A stretch of 41,286 bases of DNA, from contig DATGJN010000034.1 in the NCBI GenBank assembly GCA_035295165.1, forward strand, positions 1 through 41,286, given 5' to 3'. Shown here one piece after another: positions 35,468-41,286 of this stretch. Position numbers and translations under genes: made by a program. The stretch's first letter is position 1. Every line of letters starts with the position of its first letter. The notes under the pieces were generated by a model. That model saw only the letters and a list, made by a program, of their open reading frames with translations, ran no database searches and was not told the origin of the DNA. The stretch is from a bacterium. Its GTDB lineage: Bacteria; Sysuimicrobiota; Sysuimicrobiia; Sysuimicrobiales; Segetimicrobiaceae.

Positions 35468-36730
35468 GTGACCAACCCACTGGAAGCCAGCAGTCGAATC
35501 GCGGTGAAAGCGACACGCGTGCTCGAGCCCAGTTCCGGCAAAGTATTGCACGATGCATTCGTGGTTGTTCACGGAGACCGGATCGAATCGGTGACCGACG
35601 CATGTCCAGCCGACGCGTCTGTGTTGGACCTGGGCAGCCATACGCTGTTGCCGGGCTTGATCGACTGCCATACCCATATGTTGCTTCGCCCCGAGGATCA
35701 GGTCTGGCCCCCGGCGATCCTCTTCAAGACGCAGGTTTGCCGCGCGATCGAAGGGGTGGCGGCCGCGCGCACGGCTCTCGATCTCGGGTTCACGACGATT
35801 CGGGACACCGACAACGAGGGCGTCTGGCACGCCGATGTGGCGTTGCGCGAGGCCATCAACCGAGGGATTGTGGCGGGGCCGCGAATGCAGGTGGCCTCGG
35901 ATGGGATCTCCATCACTGCCGGAGACATGACGCTGCAAGGTGTTAATCCGGAGCTGAACCTGCCCGCAATGGCTGCGGTCGCCGATACGCGGGAGCGCAT
36001 GGTCTTCGAGGTCAGGCGCCAAGTGAACCTCGGAGCCGATTGGATCAAGATCTACGCCTCCAGTACTCGACGAGACGTCGATCGGACCACCATGGAGCCG
36101 TTGCATCAGATGAATCTCGAAGACGTCCAGACCATCGTTCAGGAAGCGAAGCGCTGGCGTCGAGATGTCATCGCGCACACCTACGGTGGCGAGAGCGCGC
36201 GGGCCTCCATCCTCGGCGGCGCTCGGTCCATAGAGCACGGCACGCTGTTCGATCAATCGGTGATGACGCTCCTCGTTGAACATGGTCTGTTCTGGTGTCC
36301 GACCATGGCAACTTATCACAAGCGGCAATTCACCGACTTCGACCGCGAGTTGGTGCAACGTCACAAGCGGGCCTTCCAATTGGGGTTGCGGATGGGCGCG
36401 AAGATTTGTTTTGGAACCGATGTTGGGTCGTTTCCTCACGGCGAGCAGGTGGACGAATTTGACCTGATGGTATCGTACGGAATGGAACCGTTAGAGGCGA
36501 TCCGCTCTGCCACGACACGTGCTGCAGAGCTGTTGCGGATGGAGGGGCGGTTGGGGGCGCTCACCCCCGGCGCATATGCGGACCTGATTGCTGTGGAGGG
36601 GGATCCTGTATCCAGTATCAACGCGTTGAAGCAGGTCAGGTTCGTGATGAAGGGCGGCGTGGTGTTCCGAGACAGCATCGGGGCAGGCCGACCCGAGCAT
36701 CGTGTATCGACGATTGCGCGGGCCACGTGA
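35468..36730 (+). CDS. metal-dependent amidohydrolase (imidazolonepropionase/prolidase-like)
   Basis: A 420-residue TIM-barrel hydrolase of the amidohydrolase superfamily, close to the group containing Xaa-Pro/Xaa-Arg dipeptidases and imidazolonepropionase-like enzymes. The whole binuclear site is visible: LIDCHTH (His68, His70), DWIKIYAS (Lys194, the carboxylated lysine), VIAHTYG (His237), SIEHGTL (His257) and CFGTDVGS (Asp318). The C-terminal sandwich closes with GALTPGAYADLIAVEGDP, standard for the superfamily. GTG 35468 has GGGAGG eight bases upstream; the frame is open further left but without a ribosome site. There is no signal peptide. It probably cleaves an amide, lactam or peptide bond; the substrate is unknown. 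The serine hydrolase follows after 27 bases. Confidence 0.9.
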   Translation: MTNPLEASSRIAVKATRVLEPSSGKVLHDAFVVVHGDRIESVTDACPADASVLDLGSHTLLPGLIDCHTHMLLRPEDQVWPPAILFKTQVCRAIEGVAAARTALDLGFTTIRDTDNEGVWHADVALREAINRGIVAGPRMQVASDGISITAGDMTLQGVNPELNLPAMAAVADTRERMVFEVRRQVNLGADWIKIYASSTRRDVDRTTMEPLHQMNLEDVQTIVQEAKRWRRDVIAHTYGGESARASILGGARSIEHGTLFDQSVMTLLVEHGLFWCPTMATYHKRQFTDFDRELVQRHKRAFQLGLRMGAKICFGTDVGSFPHGEQVDEFDLMVSYGMEPLEAIRSATTRAAELLRMEGRLGALTPGAYADLIAVEGDPVSSINALKQVRFVMKGGVVFRDSIGAGRPEHRVSTIARAT

Positions 36731-36757
36731 CGCGGCGATCCGGGCCCAGGTTCAAGC

Positions 36758-37732
36758 ATGGGGCGAATCGTGAAAGGGGGGCGCGTCCAGCCCCTGCTTT
36801 CCCGCCGGCTTCGCGACGCGGTGGAATGGATCGCCCAATCACTCGGCGACGCCCCACTGGGTTGCGTCATTCGCCATCACGGGAGCAGCGTTGGCCTGGA
36901 GATGTATCGAGGGATCGCTGCCGACACGTTGTTCGAGATCGGCAGCATCCGAAAGTCGTTCAACAGCGCGCTGATTGGCTGCGCCGCCGGGACGAGCGAC
37001 TTCGTCATTCACCTCAAGGCGACCGATCTTTGGCCGGAACTGATGACCATCAGCGGTGATCCGGACGATGCAAGGATCACGTTGCATCATTTGGCCAGCG
37101 GGGTTTCCGGGTGGCTGACGCCGGATCCCCCGGGTTCACGTTTTCTGTACAACAGCGCGGCCTTCACAGCCGCAGAGCGGGTGGTTGCTCGCTACTTGGG
37201 ATTGCCGCACGATGAAGTCGCCGCCGAAGTCGCACATCGTTTCAAGGTGCCCCTGGGCGCGGGTTCCTGGCGAATCTACCACTTCCCCGGCGAGTTTACG
37301 CCCGGAGATGTCGAGAATCCGGGACCCAAACTTGCCATCGACTCCACGCTTGCCGATCTCGCGACCTGGGGGGAACTTTGGTGTAACGCGGGCCGCCGGC
37401 GCGGGGAGCAGTTGATCCCGGAGACGTACGTCGCGCGGGCCACGCGCCTTGTGAATCCCGACATCCCGGGGTCCCGCTACGGGTATGGTTGGTTTGTGAA
37501 CGCTGGCCAAGCCCTGTGGCCTGGGGTCCCGGCGGATTCGTATGGTCATGCCGGGTTTGGATCGTTCCAGCCCGCGGGCGGCCCGAGCCGCGCGTTGTTA
37601 TGGATCTGTCCGTCACTTGCGGTGGTGGTCGCGATCGTTACTGATGCCGCGGCTGGCTTTGTAGGCGATTTCCTCGAGGTACCCAATGGCTCTACGGCAG
37701 CGTGCATCGCCCGAATCGCGAACGCACTCTAA
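36758..37732 (+). CDS. serine hydrolase of the beta-lactamase/DD-peptidase family
   Basis: A 324-residue class C-like serine hydrolase. The nucleophile motif SxxK is SIRK (Ser63, Lys66) in FEIGSIRKSF. The tyrosine motif is YNS (Tyr131) in SRFLYNSAAF, and the third motif is HAG (His264) in YGHAGFGSF. Other landmarks are TLHHLASGVSGW and SRYGYGWFVNAG. No signal peptide is evident, so an intracellular esterase or amidase role is more likely than a cell-wall one. It is the last gene of the rightward cluster, 27 bases after the amidohydrolase, with a weak AGG ribosome site. A genuine beta-lactamase function is not implied. The 278 bases that follow (37733-38010) show no gene. Confidence 0.85.
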   Translation: MGRIVKGGRVQPLLSRRLRDAVEWIAQSLGDAPLGCVIRHHGSSVGLEMYRGIAADTLFEIGSIRKSFNSALIGCAAGTSDFVIHLKATDLWPELMTISGDPDDARITLHHLASGVSGWLTPDPPGSRFLYNSAAFTAAERVVARYLGLPHDEVAAEVAHRFKVPLGAGSWRIYHFPGEFTPGDVENPGPKLAIDSTLADLATWGELWCNAGRRRGEQLIPETYVARATRLVNPDIPGSRYGYGWFVNAGQALWPGVPADSYGHAGFGSFQPAGGPSRALLWICPSLAVVVAIVTDAAAGFVGDFLEVPNGSTAACIARIANAL

Positions 37733-38010
37733 CAACGAAGTGCAGAGTCGGTTTTCGCGACGCGGACGGACCGCCTGCACTCGGCAGCCCTGCGGAACGT
37801 CGCGGCAGTACGAGACGTTCCAGGTCTACCTCGCTCTAGGGCCGATGCTGCGGTCATTGCAGAGCGCTGCGGATGAGTTGTCAACGGCCGGGGCATCGCA
37901 TCTCGCAACACGCCTCCATCAAGAAGCGCGGGCATACGATCCGCGAACTAACGTGGTGTTGATGCGTCTCCCTCACGCCAATCCGCGAATGCGCGCCCGC
38001 ACTGTCCTAA

Positions 38011-38202
38011 TCACTGACCGTTGCCGTCACCTTGCGCGTTCTTGTCCAAGTAGCTCGGTGTCAGCAAGTCCGCTGGCGCCAAGTCGGTACCGTTATACCC
38101 GACGCTCGTGGAGTCATCAGACATCCCTCCGTGCGCCATCGCTGCCATTGGCGTCAGCGCTACTGTCACGCCAATCGCGAGTGCCGCCAACGCTCGACGC
38201 AT
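38011..38202 (-). CDS. small secreted protein, 63 aa
   Basis: A short exported protein: RRALAALAIGVTVALTPMAA is a clear signal peptide with cleavage likely after AMA or AHG. The mature part is about 40 residues, rich in Ser, Asp, Gly and Asn (DDSTSVGYNGTDLAP, ending QGDGNGQ). ATG 38202 has GGAGG seven bases upstream, a strong site, so the 69-residue frame from 38220 is less likely. I recognise no family. It is the first of a row of small leftward genes; the function is unknown. Confidence 0.75.
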   Translation of the reverse strand: MRRALAALAIGVTVALTPMAAMAHGGMSDDSTSVGYNGTDLAPADLLTPSYLDKNAQGDGNGQ

Positions 38203-38539
38203 GTCGATCCCTCCTTTCACTTCGGGTCATCCTAATTGTACCCACGTCCTCGCGCGAGATAACCGTGCGGCTCACCGCTTGAGATGTGTCACTATTCGTG
38301 GGGCCGCCCCATGGCGCAACGGTTGTCGAGCGGCTCTATCGGAGCAGAGAGGAGTGCAGCCGTTGAGTTTCGATCGGACTACGCTCCTGTTGTGGGCAGG
38401 TCAGCTTCATGACACCCCTCTCCTTCAGTTGGTTCGTAGGAAGTGCAAGGGGCGGACCCTTTCCGGATCCGCCCCCCTGGCTAGTCAAACATCACCTGCG
38501 ACCTATCGGACGAGCGACAGTCCCTTGTTCTCATCGCTC
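38203..38539. other. 337-bp gap with a terminator-like hairpin
   Basis: GGGGCGGA (38449-38456) pairs with TCCGCCCC (38468-38475) across an 11-base loop. On the minus strand it is followed by TTGCACTTCC. It lies 65 bases after the stop of the micropeptide gene and is probably its terminator, though the T tract is poor. A plus-strand frame opening near 38363 with AGAGGAG upstream is open but unrecognised and runs through the hairpin. Confidence 0.4.
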
Positions 38540-38620
38540 TCATCGGTTGCTATTCGCAACCGCGACAGCGATGGCCGATAGTCCAAGAAATACTCCAACC
38601 GCCACCCATGGGAAGAACAC
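38540..38620 (-). CDS. 26-aa membrane micropeptide
   Basis: GTG 38620 is preceded five bases upstream by AAGGAGGTGA (38635-38626), a perfect anti-16S match. The 26-residue product is FFPWVAVGVFLGLSAIAVA followed by VANSNR after the initial Met: one hydrophobic span with a polar C-terminus, like known single-pass regulatory or stress micropeptides. It ends at TGA 38542-38540, with a hairpin 65 bases on. It stands between a secreted small protein and the DUF3096 gene, all leftward. The strength of the ribosome site is the main evidence; there is no homologue that I can name. Confidence 0.6.
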   Translation of the reverse strand: MFFPWVAVGVFLGLSAIAVAVANSNR

Positions 38621-38856
38621 GGCTGTCACCTCCTTCGTTCCGCCTTGCCCTCCCGCTCTAGCATTCTTCCCTCTGGCCTGTTCGCACTAACCTTGCATAT
38701 TCTAATAACCGTGCATAGATTTGGCGTTGCCCAGGACGGGGCGTACACATATGCCCGGCTTGCCCTTCGTGCGTGCGGGCAACGGCGGCGATTACTGGTT
38801 TTGCGTAGAAAAAGCACGGTCCGATCGAACGGCTTCGCAACCCGATGTGGCACAAT

Positions 38857-39117
38857 TCAGCGTCCGAACAACCCAACTAGGCCAATCACGATCAGATAGA
38901 GGGCCACGATGTAATTCAGCAGGCGTGGTAGTACGAGAATCAAGATGCCGGCGATTAGCGCGACCACCGGCGAGATCGCGGTGAGGCTAACGATCACTGG
39001 CGGTCTCGCAGTCTGGGCGAACGCCGGTGCTACCGCCTGACCTGCAACAATCATCAACGACAATGCCAAGTACACGGCCCACGTTAACAAGCGTCGGTGC
39101 CGCCGTCCGCGTTTCAT
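38857..39117 (-). CDS. DUF3096 family small membrane protein
   Basis: An 86-residue membrane protein. A basic N-terminus (KRGRRHRR) leads into a signal-type helix (LTWAVYLALSLMIVAGQAVA, cleavage possible after AFA). A hydrophobic hairpin follows (SPVVALIAGILILVLPRLLN, YIVALYLIVIGLVGLFG), which is the DUF3096 signature ALIAGILIL-PRLLNYIVA-YLI. The function is unknown. ATG 39117 has GGAGGT eight bases upstream, so the frame from 39144 is not needed. Typical DUF3096 proteins are only ~50 residues, so the cleavable leader is an addition here. Confidence 0.85.
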   Translation of the reverse strand: MKRGRRHRRLLTWAVYLALSLMIVAGQAVAPAFAQTARPPVIVSLTAISPVVALIAGILILVLPRLLNYIVALYLIVIGLVGLFGR

Positions 39118-39227
39118 GGGTGCCCACCTCCCACGATCGTCCACCGTTCTTTGTGGCGCCTTCGTCCCTCGCGGTTCACCCCTCGCTCTTCTCCTCAGGT
39201 CCTCGCATGTCTCGCGCCGCGAGTGGA

Positions 39228-39509
39228 CTAAGCCGATTTGGCGTTTGGTTCAGGCTGCAAACACGGGTCGTTCTGCTTGTGCATAATGGGGTGTCGGGGT
39301 GTTTTCGTCAGGCGTGAGATAGCCACCAGCGAAAACTGGGCGTCCGGCTGAGTCTCGAAGCTCGTAGGCAGAAGGTCCATGCGGACCAGTCCAGAACCAT
39401 CGTTCGTCCCGCGCATATGCTTCAAGCAATAGACTGATACGACCTCGGTTCCGTACTGGGGGTTCACCTTCGCTACGGCGTTGCATTCAGGACAATAGAA
39501 CCGTGGCAT
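39228..39509 (-). CDS. hypothetical zinc-knuckle protein, 93 aa
   Basis: The product starts PRFYCPECNAVAKVNPQYG and continues VVSVYCLKHMRG, giving cysteines at C-x2-C and a single C later with an adjacent His, a likely zinc knuckle. The middle (LVRMDLLPTSFE) and a polar C-terminal tail are not recognised. ATG 39509 is preceded by AAGGGGGTG eight bases upstream. It is probably a cytoplasmic small nucleic-acid- or metal-binding protein, but that is inference from the motif alone. The 244 bases upstream (39510-39753) hold no other gene. Confidence 0.6.
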   Translation of the reverse strand: MPRFYCPECNAVAKVNPQYGTEVVSVYCLKHMRGTNDGSGLVRMDLLPTSFETQPDAQFSLVAISRLTKTPRHPIMHKQNDPCLQPEPNAKSA

Positions 39510-39753
39510 TGTTGACACCCCCTTCACGCAAGCTGAGCGCCAACGGTAGCTCCAACTGGATCTACCGATAGTCCGGCTACGATATATGACTACCCATACC
39601 AGTGATTTTGGAATCGGGTACCGTTGATTCACACTTCTCACGCATGCCGCTCCTCCCGATCCGTGATGCTAGTGGTCCATCGCTCACGGAACACGTGGCA
39701 ACGAGACGCAGATTCTGCTTAAGCCCGGATTCGAGGTAGACGTAGGAGACCGT

Positions 39754-40011
39754 CTAACTCCGCCGTGTTTGGGTCAGAGGCCGCGCTAGGATGATGGTGT
39801 GTTGCAGAATATCATGGGCGTCTGAGATGGCGGCTTCCCGATCGGTTGCGCTCCCTTCTGCGAGTCTCGCAACACTGCCTCGTAGGAAGCCATTTTCTGC
39901 AGCCCAGTGAGTGCGAAATAGGTGCCAATCGCAGGTACTGGAACCTCGACACTCAAGGATAAGCGTATATTCGTTATCGGCTTCGCGCAGAATACCGATG
40001 CACTCACTCAT
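39754..40011 (-). CDS. hypothetical protein, 85 aa
   Basis: A small soluble protein with two cysteines, starting SECIGILREADNEYTLILEC and continuing SSTCDWHLFRTHWAAENGF; a helical C-terminal part (TDREAAISDAHDILQHTIIL) follows. I recognise no family. ATG 40011 has AAAGGTGA six bases upstream, a good ribosome site, and the product has balanced composition, which favours a real gene. It is leftward and divergent from the secreted protein at 40363. Confidence 0.55.
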   Translation of the reverse strand: MSECIGILREADNEYTLILECRGSSTCDWHLFRTHWAAENGFLRGSVARLAEGSATDREAAISDAHDILQHTIILARPLTQTRRS

Positions 40012-40362
40012 CGGTGGTCACCTTTGTGTGATGCGAGGTGGTATCTGCAGCGAGTGTGGTGCGTAACGCGGTCCCATTGAGGTTCCGTTATTAATGTTGT
40101 TCCCTGGGTGGCTCAACTCAAACGCGGACAGCCTCGTCTAGCAGCCAGGCTGTGAATGAACTGCCTGCCATCTGCCGGACACACGCCTCGCAGCCCCGGG
40201 GCACCGGACCCGCTAGTGTGACCATGGCGACTGGCCGGGGGATTGCCGCGGCGGGCAGCTCCTGGGCGCGAGGGAAGGTTTAGCGGTTTCCGCGTGAGGG
40301 TATCGACGATGGTAGTAGGGTCGTTGAATCTCGATCGTCGTGTCTCGACGGAGGTGAATGCG
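40012..40362. other. divergent intergenic region, 351 bp
   Basis: It separates two divergent small genes and should hold both promoters. An AT-rich patch (GTTATTAATGTTGTT, about 40086-40100) is the only promoter-like stretch, without a clear -35. No gene or repeat was seen. Confidence 0.35.
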
Positions 40363-40863
40363 ATGATGCGAGTCGCGGGCGCGATTTGTGCGATGCTGCT
40401 GGTCATCGTGCCAGCGGCTGCACAGGATCAGGGGCCCTACGTTGTTTCGCCGGGCGTTGGCATTGGGACAATCAAGCTCGGCATGAGCATCACAATGGCC
40501 TCCGCGATCCTCGGCACACCGAACCGCGCGGACCTGTTGCAGGAGCCTGCTGTGCCCGCGCGCAGGGGCACTCACAGCTACACTTGGCCCGACCGCCACC
40601 TCGTGGTGGAGACGGATGCGTCCGGGAGTATCTTCTACATCGGGGCCGCGATGCCTGGGGTCGCTACGGCCGATGGCCTTGGGTGCGGTTCCAACATGGA
40701 CGACGTGCAGGATCGGCTTGGCGTGCCGGCCGAGTCGTTCCCGGTTGGACATAGCGTTCGAATGATCTACGACCATCTCGGCATTCAGTTCTCGGTCTCC
40801 ATGGTTGTGGGCACGGACTTCTACCATCGGGTCGAGGCGGTCGGCGTATTCGCCCCACGCTAA
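40363..40863 (+). CDS. secreted protein with BLIP/SmpA-like repeats, 166 aa
   Basis: A signal peptide (RVAGAICAMLLVIVPAAA, cleavage before QDQ) is followed by two similar halves. Each carries a pattern of the type G-Ile-G-x2-Leu-G-Met/Asn-x-Met-x6-Leu-Gly-x-Pro: GVGIGTIKLGMSITMASAIL then GTPNR, and GLGCGSNMDDVQDRLGVPAE. This resembles the short alpha/beta repeats of SmpA/OmlA and beta-lactamase-inhibitor-like domains, which bind protein partners in the envelope; the call is by pattern only. Met 40363 (next Met 40366) has GGAGGTG six bases upstream, ruling out longer in-frame starts from 40243. It is the last chromosomal gene before the IS. Confidence 0.7.
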   Translation: MMRVAGAICAMLLVIVPAAAQDQGPYVVSPGVGIGTIKLGMSITMASAILGTPNRADLLQEPAVPARRGTHSYTWPDRHLVVETDASGSIFYIGAAMPGVATADGLGCGSNMDDVQDRLGVPAESFPVGHSVRMIYDHLGIQFSVSMVVGTDFYHRVEAVGVFAPR

Positions 40864-41076
40864 CCGTCGCGTGGGCATGCGTCCGCGACAAGAGCGCACG
40901 GCAGTATTCCCAGCTGGCAGACCGCCCCGTGGGCAGGTTCCTCCGGCCCAGCTAACTTGTGATTGCAGCGCTCCTAAGTTGCAGGCGCACCGTCACGGCC
41001 GTCGCCGCACCGACTGGGGAGGGTAGATCCTATTTCTTGCAAGCGTATCGCCGACACTTGGAATGCCTCGCTAGAA

Positions 41077-41286
41077 TGTACTGTTTGGACGTAGTGTTAA
41101 CACTTGGAGGGCTACCTCCCGTGACAGCAAGAGGGTCACAGTCCGGCCTCCGAATACTCCAACCGAGACCTGGCGGGTTTCGGAAGGAGGGAGACGGACG
41201 TGACCCTCGAGGACAGCGTTCGCCATCATCGGCTCATGCTCATGCAACGAGCGGCGCAGTTGGGCAATGTCACGCGCGCCTGCCAG
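41077..41286 (+). mobile_element. IS end, right copy (IS481-like, truncated by window edge)
   Basis: From the tip TGTACTGTTTGGAC at 41077 the sequence is the inverted copy of 140-1, with one mismatch (41145). The palindrome AGTGTTAACACT is at 41093-41104. The transposase starts at 41200 and runs off the right edge. The preceding 213 bases (40864-41076) hold no gene. Confidence 0.8.
41200..41286 (+). CDS. IS481-like transposase, N-terminal fragment
   Basis: GTG 41200 with GGAAGGAGGGAG upstream opens a 29-codon frame to the window end, reading TLEDSVRHHRLMLMQRAAQL followed by GNVTRACQ. This is the start of the helix-turn-helix (LGNVTRAC, as in AxELGNVxxAC) that begins IS481/integrase-core transposases. 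The DDE catalytic core lies outside the window. The five first codons recur at 17-1 on the other strand. Confidence 0.7.
   Translation, partial: MTLEDSVRHHRLMLMQRAAQLGNVTRACQ

Noticed and set aside
37686-38282. Plus-strand 198-codon frame after the serine hydrolase
   Set aside because: It has no ribosome site, overlaps the hydrolase end, and is antisense to the small secreted protein, which has a strong start.
1-41286. CRISPR array, rRNA genes, phage structural genes, toxin-antitoxin pairs or known anti-phage systems
   Set aside because: No regularly spaced repeats, rRNA signatures or characteristic proteins were found on either strand.

Overview
The window is a piece of a GC-rich bacterial chromosome from an organism I cannot name. 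It is free-living by gene content: osmoregulated-glucan synthase, sugar ABC transporter, partner-switching stress signalling, amide and imine metabolism. The tRNA gene encodes its own CCA, sigma-70-type promoters are recognisable (TTGACT/TATAAT, TTGACA/GATAAT) and Shine-Dalgarno sites are mostly clear. A soil or subsurface lineage is a guess. Both ends of the window lie in the same insertion sequence (IS481-like), in inverted orientation, so this looks like a contig broken at a repeated IS.

Layout. Positions 1-140: IS end with the first codons of its transposase running off the left edge. 161-198: a relic of the 3' end of tRNA-Gly, repeated in the intact tRNA-Gly(CCC) gene at 14135-14210; the ~14 kb between them could be a tRNA-integrated island, though no integrase is visible. 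It holds an SPFH/band-7 protein, small unknown proteins, a monooxygenase-like barrel protein, and a giant cyclic beta-1,2-glucan synthase (NdvB-type) followed by a DUF998 membrane protein. 14303-19004: a tight leftward operon of acetamidase/formamidase, xanthine phosphoribosyltransferase, PP-loop ATPase, epoxyqueuosine reductase (QueG) and a stand-alone CoaB-type ligase. 19005-19690: a divergent control region with a palindrome, a near-consensus promoter and a ~200-nt leader. 19691-24429: a variant metallo-beta-lactamase-fold protein with an N-terminal zinc ribbon, a lone STAS anti-anti-sigma protein, and a 1122-residue protein that joins membrane sensor, PAS, two GAF, PP2C phosphatase, HATPase kinase and STAS domains. 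24566-28150: a small acidic protein and a CUT1 sugar ABC transporter (binding protein, hairpin, two permeases, no ATPase).

28429-37732: an amine/amide-catabolism-like cluster with a MocR regulator, RidA, a molybdopterin oxidoreductase broken by one missing base, an endonuclease/exonuclease/phosphatase-family protein, a 2-hydroxyacid dehydrogenase carrying a frameshift and a stop, an amidohydrolase and a serine hydrolase. The lesions suggest decay, or sequence error in G-rich runs. 38011-40863: a string of small, mostly secreted or membrane proteins of lower GC, including a 26-residue membrane micropeptide with a perfect ribosome-binding site. 41077-41286: the second IS end.

By eye, the central block (about 14.2-28.2 kb) is richer in GC and more tightly packed than the two flanks, which look like accessory DNA. 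The most distinctive finding is the one-polypeptide partner-switching module next to a free STAS protein. Next are the PP-loop/QueG operon of unknown purpose, the tRNA-bounded segment, and the cluster of lesions at 32-35 kb.
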